Assembly: GCA_019751475.1 (NCBI GenBank)
Contig: JAIENH010000118.1
Location: 1 to 11,987, forward strand
Length of the DNA: 11,987 nt
Origin: Cyclobacteriaceae bacterium
GTDB taxonomy: Bacteria; Bacteroidota; Bacteroidia; Cytophagales; Cyclobacteriaceae
Reading direction: 5' to 3'
A program made the translations under genes and the position numbers. Below, one piece after another: positions 1-6,577 of this stretch; position 1 is the stretch's first letter, and each line of letters begins with the position of its first letter. Under the pieces are notes generated by a model. It had not been told where the DNA came from. It ran no database searches and was given only the letters and a program-made list of their open reading frames with translations.

Positions 1-318
1 GATGCGATTGAGCCGAGCCAGGAAAAATTCTTCTGTCATCATTTGCTTATCCACCAGTTGGTCAATCTCCCACAGCACGAGGTTGAAATACAATTCCGTA
101 ATCTGGTGATACGTGATGAATATCTTTTCATCCGGAAACTGTGTCTTCGGATTTTGCAGACTCAACAACGTATCCAAGTGAATGTAGTCCCAATACGTCA
201 GGTAATCCGAGTAGAGCAGACCATCCAGGTAAGAAGACAGGTCTTGCCCCATGACAGCATATTTTTGCTGAAGTTTCACCACCTGGTCATGCAACCCAGG
301 GTCGATCGGAGAATCCAT
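1..318 (-). CDS. kynA: Tryptophan 2,3-dioxygenase, N-terminal 106 residues (3' part beyond the left edge)
   Basis: This is the heme enzyme that opens the indole ring of L-tryptophan with O2 to give N-formylkynurenine, the first step of the kynurenine pathway in the cytoplasm. The visible 106 codons start at ATG 318 with an in-frame TAA four codons upstream, so this start is well supported. Around residues 66-84 the protein reads IFITYHQITELYFNLVLWE, the family's active-site helix; H71 matches the distal histidine that contacts the substrate indole. The earlier stretch YWDYIHLDTLLSLQ (42-55) matches the family's Y-x-x-Y-L-x-L-D-x-L-L-x-x-Q signature. The heme-ligand histidine and the rest of the protein lie outside the window. 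It is divergent from glutaryl-CoA dehydrogenase with 37 bp between the start codons, which suggests joint control of amino-acid degradation. Identity rests on motifs; no competing family shares this pattern. Confidence 0.9.
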   Translation of the reverse strand, partial: MDSPIDPGLHDQVVKLQQKYAVMGQDLSSYLDGLLYSDYLTYWDYIHLDTLLSLQNPKTQFPDEKIFITYHQITELYFNLVLWEIDQLVDKQMMTEEFFLARLNRI

Positions 319-328
319 TCTAATCCGT

Positions 329-336
329 TAAATTTG
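329..336 (+). promoter_or_regulatory. -7 promoter element for glutaryl-CoA dehydrogenase
   Basis: TAAATTTG is an exact match to the Bacteroidota TAnnTTTG -7 consensus, 19 nt before the gcdH ATG. A start point a few bases downstream would leave a leader of roughly 10-15 nt. No clear -33 TTTG is seen; that position would lie inside the coding sequence of the divergent dioxygenase gene. The surrounding 11-mer GTTAAATTTGA (327-337) recurs upstream of hpd. Confidence 0.5.
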
Positions 337-339
337 AAG

Positions 340-347
340 CAAATTAA
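340..347 (-). promoter_or_regulatory. Possible -7 element for tryptophan 2,3-dioxygenase
   Basis: On the minus strand this reads TTAATTTG, one mismatch from the Bacteroidota -7 consensus TAnnTTTG. It lies 21 nt before the ATG at 318. No TTTG-type -33 box is evident at the usual spacing. It sits almost next to the opposing gcdH element, so RNA polymerase could probably occupy only one direction at a time. Confidence 0.3.
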
Positions 348-355
348 TAAATTGT

Positions 356-1576
356 ATGGCAACCCTTACCGCATCGGAAGCAAAAGCAAAAAAATCACTG
401 AAGCAAGACGTGTATGATCACCCGGACTTCTACCAGGTGGACAGTTTGCTTACCGAAGAGCATAAGCTGATTCGCACCAGCATTCGCGATTTTGTAAAAA
501 AGGAAATCAGCCCCTATATCGAAGACTGGGCTCAGCGTGCACACTTTCCCTACGAAATCGTGAAGAAGTTTGGCGACATTGGTGCGTTTGGGCCTACCAT
601 ACCACAAGAGTATGGCGGTGGCGGCCTGGACTACATCTCTTACGGCATTATTATGCAAGAGATTGAGCGCGGTGACTCGGGCATGCGATCAACGGCTTCC
701 GTGCAGGGATCCCTTGTCATGTACCCGATCTACAAATTTGGAAGCGAAGCGCAACGCAAAAAATATTTACCCAAGCTTGCCTCAGGCGAGTGGCTGGGCT
801 GCTTTGGATTAACAGAACCAGATCACGGCTCCAACCCTGGCGGCATGGTAACCAACTTCAAAGACATGGGCGATCATTATTTGTTGAATGGCGCCAAGAT
901 GTGGATCTCCAATTCACCAAAAGCAGATGTTGCTGTGGTGTGGGCCAAAAACGAAGCAGGAAGAATTCACGGACTTGTTGTAGAACGCGGCATGCCCGGA
1001 TTCTCTACACCGGAGACGCACGGCAAATGGTCGCTACGTGCAAGTGCTACGGGCGAGTTGGTATTTGACAATGTGAAGGTGCCGAAAGAAAATTTGTTAC
1101 CAGGCAAAAGCGGACTGGGTGCTCCGCTTATGTGCCTTGACTCGGCCCGCTATGGCATTGCCTGGGGAGCATTGGGCGCGGCCATGGACTGCTATGAGTC
1201 GGCAAGACGCTATGCAGCCGAGCGTATCCAGTTCGGTAAGCCAATTGCTTCTTTTCAACTGGTGCAAAAGAAACTTTCGGAAATGCTGACCGAAATAACC
1301 AAAGCACAACTCCTCAACTGGCGATTGGGCACGCTCATGAACGAAGGCAAAGGCACCACACCACAAATTTCACTGGCAAAACGAAACAACGTGGCATTGG
1401 CATTGGAGGTAGCACGCGAAGCAAGGCAGATACACGGTGGCATGGGCATCACAGGAGAATACTCCATCATGCGCCATATGATGAACCTGGAATCGGTAGT
1501 GACCTATGAGGGTACACATGACATCCATTTACTCATCTTAGGCAATGAGATAACGGGCATACCAGCCTTTAGCTAA
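356..1576 (+). CDS. gcdH: Glutaryl-CoA dehydrogenase (FAD, acyl-CoA dehydrogenase family)
   Basis: It oxidises and decarboxylates glutaryl-CoA to crotonyl-CoA, passing electrons to electron-transfer flavoprotein; glutaryl-CoA arises from lysine, hydroxylysine and tryptophan degradation. The 406 residues match the full family length. Visible signatures are RGDSGMRS (105-112), whose arginine R111 corresponds to the residue that holds the glutaryl carboxylate, GCFGLTEPDHGSNPGG (148-163) and WISN (183-186) of the FAD/substrate site, the SARYGIAWGALG segment (263-274), and YEGTHDIHLLILG (384-396), where E385 is the catalytic base. RGDSGMRS together with YEGTHDIH separates this family from short-chain acyl-CoA dehydrogenases. 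The ATG at 356 follows a TAAATTTG -7 element. It is divergent from tryptophan dioxygenase, a fitting partner because the tryptophan route can lead to glutaryl-CoA through 2-oxoadipate. The next gene begins 32 nt later on the same strand but has an unrelated, envelope role. Confidence 0.95.
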   Translation: MATLTASEAKAKKSLKQDVYDHPDFYQVDSLLTEEHKLIRTSIRDFVKKEISPYIEDWAQRAHFPYEIVKKFGDIGAFGPTIPQEYGGGGLDYISYGIIMQEIERGDSGMRSTASVQGSLVMYPIYKFGSEAQRKKYLPKLASGEWLGCFGLTEPDHGSNPGGMVTNFKDMGDHYLLNGAKMWISNSPKADVAVVWAKNEAGRIHGLVVERGMPGFSTPETHGKWSLRASATGELVFDNVKVPKENLLPGKSGLGAPLMCLDSARYGIAWGALGAAMDCYESARRYAAERIQFGKPIASFQLVQKKLSEMLTEITKAQLLNWRLGTLMNEGKGTTPQISLAKRNNVALALEVAREARQIHGGMGITGEYSIMRHMMNLESVVTYEGTHDIHLLILGNEITGIPAFS

Positions 1577-1608
1577 TCATCACAGTAGTCATAGCGCTTT
1601 GAAAAAAT

Positions 1609-2313
1609 ATGAACGTAAAACTTCTGTTCTTTCTACCAGCGCTTGCTACCTGGAGCTGTGACTTCCGACCAGGAGGATCGTCCTTCACCGAAGTAAAACA
1701 ACCGGACGTGCGTGACGTGAAGGTGCGGTTGAGTATTGCTTCCGACACTATTGCTATCGATCAAGTAAAGTTGTTCACGTTTATTCTCGATGGCTCGGAT
1801 ATCCGATCAAGTAATACAGCTGTCATCTTCCGAAAGGATACGTTACTGAAGTCTGCATCGCGCTCGGCAGATTTTACTGTTTCCGCTGGTACTTTAGGTC
1901 CTGGGTTTTATCCGCTGCAACTTTTGTCAGTCTTTACAAAAACAACCAAAAGTCTCAGCAGTGTGCTTGGCGTTGAGTCGTTTTACACCGTAAGAAATTA
2001 TACGATCTACGCGGATACGGGCCCGCTGCAACCCATACAGATCACTGGCATTACAACGGTGAATGGCCGACCAAAGGTAAAGTGGCCCAAATACATCGGT
2101 ACAAATTTTCAAAACTATACTATCTACAAACGATGCTACGCCACACCTTCCTCCACTTCGTTTACCAATTGCTATTTCATAAGCTTCGCTGAAATTGGTA
2201 AGACTTCTTTCGTGGATGATTTATATATATCCGGCACAAAAGTGGACTACCGCGTCACCATCACTGCGAAGGATTCAGAGGCCACGGGAAATCCTGTTAT
2301 CTATTTAAATTGA
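1609..2313 (+). CDS. Putative lipoprotein with a C-terminal fibronectin type III-like domain
   Basis: A 234-residue exported protein of unknown function. The first 16 residues (MNVKLLFFLPALATWS) form a short hydrophobic signal ending at C17, so a lipidated N-terminus is likely, although the residues before the cysteine (T-W-S) fit the lipobox only loosely. Residues 30-130 are beta-rich without recognisable motifs. From about 139 to 222 the pattern PLQPIQITG...PKVKWPKYIGTNFQNYTIY...TSFVDD...YRVTITA has the strand spacing and aromatic residues of a fibronectin III fold. C176 and C188 lie 12 residues apart in that domain and could form a disulfide. The gene ends in a TTGA overlap with the next gene, so the two are probably translated together. 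The start ATG at 1609 follows an A-rich stretch with no strong Shine-Dalgarno. Cell-surface or periplasmic location is inference. Confidence 0.6.
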   Translation: MNVKLLFFLPALATWSCDFRPGGSSFTEVKQPDVRDVKVRLSIASDTIAIDQVKLFTFILDGSDIRSSNTAVIFRKDTLLKSASRSADFTVSAGTLGPGFYPLQLLSVFTKTTKSLSSVLGVESFYTVRNYTIYADTGPLQPIQITGITTVNGRPKVKWPKYIGTNFQNYTIYKRCYATPSSTSFTNCYFISFAEIGKTSFVDDLYISGTKVDYRVTITAKDSEATGNPVIYLN

Positions 2314-3062
2314 AGTTGCGCGTAGCGATATTGGCCGCACTTTTGTTTCCAATGATATCGTTGGCACAATATTTTTCTGGTTCGCTTGGCGCTGGATATG
2401 GAAGCTACAGCATGAATAGTTTGCGCTTATTCAGTAAACAAATAGTAGAGCAAAAACTTCCAGGAATTGAGGTACAGACGTTGCACGATTATCCCAACTA
2501 CTTTTATTACATACTTCAGGTGAATTATACCAATAAAAAATCAACTTACGGACTTTATGCTGTGCACGGCTCGACCGGCAGCCGTCTCTATCATGGAGAC
2601 TACAGCGGCACCTACCGACTCGACAATCTTGTGAGCTATTCTTCTATCGGGCTTCACGTAGGAGAAGAGTTTGCGAAGTGGGGCAGCGTCACGCTTTCGG
2701 GCAATGTGCGCATCACAGCCAATTTCAACGCGGTTGATTACATTGAGCGAATTGAAGTATTCGGAGTAGCCGCTGAGGAGAAGACAGGTTTCGGGTCTCT
2801 AAATATTGGTATTCAACCTTACATCTCGTTGCGAAAAACATTTCAACGACTAATTGCGTCCATCGAGGGTGGTTATGAATATCAAATCCCAGGCAAACTA
2901 TTTTTCAACGATCGAAAAGATATCTTTCTGCTCAATAGCACGGGCAGCCCTGTGGTAGTAAACGGTTTTGGATTTCGCTTTGGTGCGGCCATCGGTTGGA
3001 TCTTTAATGCCCGCTTGGGCGAAGGCCCTGCCCCCACCCGATACAAGAAAAGTAAAAAATAA
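2310..3062 (+). CDS. Exported beta-rich protein, probably outer-membrane associated; TTG start
   Basis: A 250-residue protein without a family I can name. The start is TTG at 2310, inside the upstream stop (TTGA), which yields a complete signal peptide: MKLRVAILAALLFPMISLA, with likely cleavage before Q20. No ATG candidate would preserve this signal, so the TTG start is preferred. The mature part alternates aromatic and small residues in short beta-like stretches (QYFSGSLGAGYGSY, YYILQVNY, GFGFRFGAAIGWIF), as in outer-membrane barrels of roughly eight strands, and ends in a basic tail (RYKKSKK). That tail is atypical, since a classic barrel would end on an aromatic residue, so a soluble or peripheral beta-protein remains possible. 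The 4-nt overlap with the preceding lipoprotein gene suggests translational coupling and a shared envelope function. Confidence 0.6.
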   Translation: MKLRVAILAALLFPMISLAQYFSGSLGAGYGSYSMNSLRLFSKQIVEQKLPGIEVQTLHDYPNYFYYILQVNYTNKKSTYGLYAVHGSTGSRLYHGDYSGTYRLDNLVSYSSIGLHVGEEFAKWGSVTLSGNVRITANFNAVDYIERIEVFGVAAEEKTGFGSLNIGIQPYISLRKTFQRLIASIEGGYEYQIPGKLFFNDRKDIFLLNSTGSPVVVNGFGFRFGAAIGWIFNARLGEGPAPTRYKKSKK

Positions 3063-3072
3063 ATCAGTAATT

Positions 3073-3213
3073 GATGTTACGCAAAACTATTCTTCGCAGT
3101 GTCCGACTGAGCTTGTCGAAGTCCCTTTTAGCTTCGATAAACCAATTTCGACAGTCCGATAATTATCGGACTCAATTTGACTCGGTAATTTGGTTTTGCG
3201 TAACTCCACATCA
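3073..3213. repeat. MITE- or REP-like inverted-repeat element A
   Basis: The outer arms are GTTACGCAAAAC (3076-3087) and its exact reverse complement GTTTTGCGTAAC (3193-3204). Just outside them TGATG (3072-3076 region) and CATCA (3209-3213) also pair, with 5 extra bases on the right side. Inside is a perfect 20-bp palindrome at 3153-3172 (half-site AGTCCGATAA), and TGTCGAA (3114-3120) pairs with TTCGACA (3147-3153). The segment GTCCGACTGAGCTTGTCGAA resembles a GAGCTTGTCGAAG-type interspersed repeat that I recall from many bacterial genomes; that recollection needs checking. The 10-mer ATCAGTAATT lies on both sides (3063-3072 and 3210-3219). There is no coding capacity, so any movement would need a transposase supplied elsewhere. 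Confidence 0.6.
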
Positions 3214-3233
3214 GTAATTATATCAACAACTGT

Positions 3234-3361
3234 TGTTAGGCATGAAATACGATTTCAATAAATCATTCTTTGTGAAACTTTGTGCCTTGGTGCCATTGTG
3301 GCCTAAATTTGCTATACTTCACTTTGCCACGAAGACACTAAGAAATCACTAAGCCCTAACA
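3234..3361. repeat. Imperfect inverted-repeat element B, with CTTNGTG-type arms
   Basis: The ends are TGTTAGGC (3234-3241) and GCCCTAACA (3353-3361), which pair with one extra base. The inner arms, about 3268-3295 and the reverse complement of 3326-3352, align over roughly 28 positions as CTTnGTGA...CTTnGTGnCTTnGTG, with about three quarters of positions identical. The arms themselves are short internal repeats of CTTTGTG and CTTAGTG. Such GTG-spaced arms resemble interspersed palindromes I associate with Bacteroidota intergenic DNA. The element could form a long hairpin in the transcript between 2310-3062 and the epimerase gene. No T-run follows it, so a classical terminator is not supported. 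Confidence 0.5.
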
Positions 3362-3400
3362 TCAGTTTACAATCCAAGTGCTGCTAAAAATATCTATCCC

Positions 3401-4465
3401 ATGAAAATTATAACCGTTCTGGGTGCACGCCCGCAGTTTATCAAAGCAGCCACCGTGTCGCGCGCTTTCGCGAAGAAGAAAATAACCGAAGTAATTGTAC
3501 ACACCGGTCAGCACTTTGATGAAAATATGTCGGATGTATTCTTCCGTGAAATGGAGATACCGAAGCCAGACTACTTCCTGGAGATTAATAGCCTCAGCCA
3601 TGGCGCCATGACAGGACGGATGATGGAGCGAATTGAAGAGGTGCTGCTGAAAGAAAAGCCAGACTGGACACTCGTGTATGGTGATACAAACTCCACATTG
3701 GCCGGAGCATTGGCCGCGTCAAAGATTCACGTACCTGTGGCGCATGTAGAGGCCGGGCTTCGGAGCTTTGACATGAAAATGCCAGAAGAAATTAACCGCA
3801 TTCTCACCGACCGCGTCAGTCGGATCCTCTTTTGCCCTACACAAACAGCCGTTGACAACCTGCAGCGCGAAGGCTTTCATCAGTTTGGATGCCGCATAGA
3901 ACAACCCGGAGACGTGATGCTGGACGCTGTTATGTTTTACCGAAAGAAAGCGACAGGAACGGCATTGCTTAGTCAACTGGGTGTAAGTAAAAATCAATTT
4001 GTACTGGCCACCTTGCATCGCGCAGAAAATACGAACGACCCGAACCGGTTGCGAAGCATCCTCAACGCCCTAAACGAAATCAACCGCGAAATGCCCGTGG
4101 TCCTTCCGCTACATCCACGCACCAAGAACTTCATTCAGTCGCTGGATATTTCACTTGCCGTGAAGACCATTCCACCCGTTGGCTATTTTGATATGCTAAG
4201 CTTGATTGACAACTGCAGATTGGTGATGACGGATAGTGGGGGACTTCAAAAAGAAGCCTACTTTTTCAACAAGTATTGCCTCACACTCCGCGACCAGACC
4301 GAATGGGTGGAGTTAGTTGAAGCGCAAGCCAACAAGATTGTGGGGGCCGACACAGAAAAAATCATGAGTGCCTTTCATGAAAATAAAGTAACGCAAATCA
4401 CCGCTCAATCCCTTTACGGCCAGGGTGATGCGGCAGAAAAAATTGCTGACAGCTTGCTTTCCTGA
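3401..4465 (+). CDS. wecB: UDP-N-acetylglucosamine 2-epimerase (non-hydrolysing)
   Basis: It interconverts UDP-GlcNAc and UDP-ManNAc in the cytoplasm, supplying ManNAc-type sugars for surface polysaccharides. The 354 residues are slightly short of the E. coli enzyme but complete. Visible motifs are the N-terminal GARPQFIKAA (8-17), HTGQHFD (34-40), YGDTNSTLAG (93-102) with D95, HVEAGLRS (115-122) with E117, MPEEINR (127-133) with the acidic pair, LHRAEN (205-210) with H206, HPRT (238-241) and TDSGGLQKEA (277-286), the UDP-binding loop. The downstream loop is RDQTEWVE (297-304) where E. coli WecB has an RDTTERPE-like sequence. The TEW form also occurs, as I recall, in relatives acting on UDP-diacetamido uronic acids, so the exact substrate is less certain than the family. 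No other polysaccharide gene is in the window. It converges on the next gene with 5 bp between stops. Confidence 0.92.
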   Translation: MKIITVLGARPQFIKAATVSRAFAKKKITEVIVHTGQHFDENMSDVFFREMEIPKPDYFLEINSLSHGAMTGRMMERIEEVLLKEKPDWTLVYGDTNSTLAGALAASKIHVPVAHVEAGLRSFDMKMPEEINRILTDRVSRILFCPTQTAVDNLQREGFHQFGCRIEQPGDVMLDAVMFYRKKATGTALLSQLGVSKNQFVLATLHRAENTNDPNRLRSILNALNEINREMPVVLPLHPRTKNFIQSLDISLAVKTIPPVGYFDMLSLIDNCRLVMTDSGGLQKEAYFFNKYCLTLRDQTEWVELVEAQANKIVGADTEKIMSAFHENKVTQITAQSLYGQGDAAEKIADSLLS

Positions 4466-4470
4466 TCCAA

Positions 4471-5544
4471 CTACTCGTCAATAAATGCTTGTACATTGAT
4501 TCGCTGCACCGGGTTGCGCGGATCATTCGTGTAAACGGTAACTGCTTTTTGCTGAGTACCTCCACGACTTTGTGGCTTGAAAGAAATCCGGACGGTGGTT
4601 GAGTCACCGGGTCGCACGGTCTTGTTGACTGCTTCTGCCTTAATGCAGGCACAATTGCCTTGAAGGGCTTTTATAAGCAAATCTTTTTTTCCGGTGTTTG
4701 CCAACGTCACATCACGCTCCAGCAAAGCGCTTTCGCGAAAGCGGCCAAGGTCGATACTCGGTTCTTTTAATAATAGCACGGGGGCTTTGGCAGCTTCCTC
4801 CCCTGAAGGCAATGCATAGTATTCCTCAAGAGTAGCAAATACGGAAACAGACTTGACCGGCTGCTCCGAGTCATCGGTGATCAATTGAATATTATCGGAG
4901 GCAAAACCAAACTGATTTTTTGCCTTTCCGTCATACCTGATTTTCAACTCAGCTTTCTCGCCAACTGCAATTGTGGCTGGAGCTTCTACGCTCAGGTAAC
5001 TTGGTTTGTCAATACGACTGATGACTATCGGCACCGTACCTGAATTCCAAATTGTAAATATTTTTTGTACAGGTGGTTTATTCATGTACACCTTACCAAA
5101 ATTGATCGAGCGCGATTTGAATTGCAGATGACCTTGCGCTACCATTGATCCTTCTGATTCATCCGCCATTTTATGTTTAATACTACCTTTAATCTCCAGC
5201 ACCGTTGGATTGCTCTCCAGGTCAGTAGTGATAGTCAGGGATTTATTGAAGTAGCCAGGTCTACCTCTGGGGTCAAAACTGGCCTTAACAAAGCCCGTCT
5301 TGCCATGCTGAATAACATCCATTGACCAGCCAGGTGTTGTGCATCCGCAAGAGGTCTGTACAGAAATAATTTTGACAGGTCGGCCGCTATTGTTGGTGAA
5401 TATAAATTCGTGATCGGCATTGCCTGCTTGCTCATCAATCTCTCCGAAATCATATACCTTCTCCCGAAAGATCAGTGCCTCGGCCTGCTGCGCTGCGGCA
5501 CCGAACGGAATAAGAAAAAAACTAAGTATCCAAAGTCGCCTCAT
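4471..5544 (-). CDS. Exported DUF1573 protein with three tandem immunoglobulin-like domains
   Basis: The function of this family is unknown; it is common in Bacteroidota and is predicted to act in the periplasm or at the surface. The 357 residues begin with a clear signal peptide (MRRLWILSFFLIPFGAAA, cleavage near A18-Q19). Three repeats follow. Residues 25-123 hold VYDFGEI...FIFTNNSGRPVKIISVQTSCGCTTP with Cys66 and Cys68 in the typical SCGC loop. Residues 145-238 hold SINFGKVYMNKPP...WNSGTVPIVIS without cysteines. Residues 262-355 hold SIDLGRF...LANTGKKDLLIKALQGNCACI with Cys298 and Cys300. The F-G-x-V start and x-N-x-G strand are hallmarks of this fold, and the CxC pairs in repeats 1 and 3 are typical of DUF1573. 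A TATTTTTG -7 element lies 16 nt upstream. It is divergent from trpS with 61 bp between starts. Confidence 0.88.
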   Translation of the reverse strand: MRRLWILSFFLIPFGAAAQQAEALIFREKVYDFGEIDEQAGNADHEFIFTNNSGRPVKIISVQTSCGCTTPGWSMDVIQHGKTGFVKASFDPRGRPGYFNKSLTITTDLESNPTVLEIKGSIKHKMADESEGSMVAQGHLQFKSRSINFGKVYMNKPPVQKIFTIWNSGTVPIVISRIDKPSYLSVEAPATIAVGEKAELKIRYDGKAKNQFGFASDNIQLITDDSEQPVKSVSVFATLEEYYALPSGEEAAKAPVLLLKEPSIDLGRFRESALLERDVTLANTGKKDLLIKALQGNCACIKAEAVNKTVRPGDSTTVRISFKPQSRGGTQQKAVTVYTNDPRNPVQRINVQAFIDE

Positions 5545-5560
5545 ACAAACTATTTAACGA

Positions 5561-5568
5561 CAAAAATA
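5561..5568 (-). promoter_or_regulatory. -7 promoter element for the DUF1573 gene
   Basis: On the minus strand this is TATTTTTG, an exact TAnnTTTG match, ending 16 nt before the ATG at 5544. The expected -33 position shows no TTTG. The short leader is in line with those proposed for gcdH and hpd. Confidence 0.45.
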
Positions 5569-5605
5569 GCGGAATTGTATTATCCATGTTTTCTTTGCAG
5601 CCACG

Positions 5606-6577
5606 ATGGCAAGAATACTTACTGGCATACAAAGCAGCGGCAAACCTCACCTCGGCAATTTATTAGGCGCCATTGGCCCCGGTGTGCAGCTTTCGCAAAA
5701 AGCAGGAAATGACTCCCTGTTTTTTATTGCCGATCTCCATTCGCTTACCACTATCAAAGAAGCAGAAGTAAGAAAGAAAAATACACTGGCCGTAGCGGCC
5801 GCGTGGATTGCCTTTGGGTTTGACACGGAGAAAAACTTGTTGTATCGCCAAAGCAGAATACCAGAAGTGTGCGAGCTGACCTGGTATCTCAACTGCTTCA
5901 CACCTTTCCCCATGCTGGCCAATGCACATTCATTTAAGGACAAGTCCGATCGCCTTTCGGATGTGAATGCCGGCTTATTCATCTACCCCGTATTGATGGC
6001 CTCTGATATTCTATTGTACGATGCCAACATTGTGCCGGTGGGCAAAGATCAGAAGCAACATCTAGAAATGACACGTGATATCGCGTCAACTTTTAATAAT
6101 CAGTTTGGCGAGACCTTTGTTGTACCCGAAGCACAGATTGAAGAGACAGTGATGACTATTCCGGGCACGGATGGCCAGAAGATGAGCAAGTCGTATGGAA
6201 ATATTATCGACATTTTCTTGCCTGAAAAAGAATTGAAGAAGCAGGTAATGTCGATTGTTACCGACAGCACTCCGTTAGAATCACCGAAGAACCCCGATAC
6301 GGACCACGTATTTGCTATTTACAAATTAGTGGCAGACACTCATCAAACAGAAGACCTACGGAAGAAATACCTGGCGGGAAATTTTGGCTATGGACATGCC
6401 AAGCAAGAATTGTTAGCGGTGCTAATGGACAAATACAAAAAAGAGCGCGAGACGTATCAATACCTGGTAGCCCATCCCGATGAACTAGAGAAGAAGCTAC
6501 AACAAGGTGAAGAACGGGCCCGTGTGATTGCCAATCGGGTGCTCAGCAGAGTGAGAGAGAAGTTGGGTTTTCGTTAG
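5606..6577 (+). CDS. trpS: Tryptophanyl-tRNA synthetase
   Basis: It charges tRNA-Trp with tryptophan using ATP; it is a class I synthetase and an essential cytoplasmic dimer. The 323 residues are the normal bacterial length. The class I HIGH-type signature is GKPHLGN (12-18), preceded by TGIQSS, and the KMSKS loop is intact (192-196, in GTDGQKMSKSYGN). The tryptophan pocket and dimer helices appear as FIADLHSLTT (40-49) and YPVLMASDILLYDANIVPVGKDQ (127-149), where D134 is the usual indole-NH contact. The ATG at 5606 is fixed by the conserved N-terminus ARILTGIQ; a TTTG lies only 8 nt upstream and no good Shine-Dalgarno is visible. Its stop codon directly abuts the stop of the convergent 930-residue gene. 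Its place between tryptophan and tyrosine degradation genes may be chance. Confidence 0.97.
   Translation: MARILTGIQSSGKPHLGNLLGAIGPGVQLSQKAGNDSLFFIADLHSLTTIKEAEVRKKNTLAVAAAWIAFGFDTEKNLLYRQSRIPEVCELTWYLNCFTPFPMLANAHSFKDKSDRLSDVNAGLFIYPVLMASDILLYDANIVPVGKDQKQHLEMTRDIASTFNNQFGETFVVPEAQIEETVMTIPGTDGQKMSKSYGNIIDIFLPEKELKKQVMSIVTDSTPLESPKNPDTDHVFAIYKLVADTHQTEDLRKKYLAGNFGYGHAKQELLAVLMDKYKKERETYQYLVAHPDELEKKLQQGEERARVIANRVLSRVREKLGFR

Larger units (their letters stand above)
3063..3400. other. Gene-free stretch holding two palindromic repeat elements
   Basis: No credible reading frame lies in these 338 bases. The stretch is largely accounted for by two inverted-repeat elements (3073-3213 and 3234-3361), plus a small AACAAC-T-GTTGTT inverted repeat at 3225-3237. 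The motif ATCAGT occurs at 3063, 3210 and 3361, that is, at or beside the edge of each element. The promoter of the downstream epimerase gene should lie near the right end, but I see no good TAnnTTTG match there. Confidence 0.7.

Noticed and set aside
43..417. A 124-codon open frame on the + strand
   Set aside because: It runs antisense through the tryptophan dioxygenase gene and into gcdH in another frame; both real genes have conserved motifs there, and the frame's protein is low-complexity.
2968..3162. A 64-codon open frame ending in repeat element A
   Set aside because: It overlaps the end of the 250-residue gene in another frame, and its tail (CPTELVEVPF) is a translation of the repeat, not a protein.
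3076..3204. An insertion sequence remnant with its transposase
   Set aside because: The inverted ends are real but only about 105 bp lie between them and none of it translates to transposase-like sequence; at most it is a non-autonomous element.
3268..3352. A short CRISPR-like array, because of repeated CTTTGTG units
   Set aside because: The units are about 7 bp, irregularly spaced and arranged as inverted arms, with no spacers and no cas gene nearby.
5606..6577. A regulatory duplicate of TrpRS instead of the housekeeping enzyme
   Set aside because: Both class I signatures and the tryptophan pocket are intact and the length is normal, so the plain housekeeping reading is sufficient.
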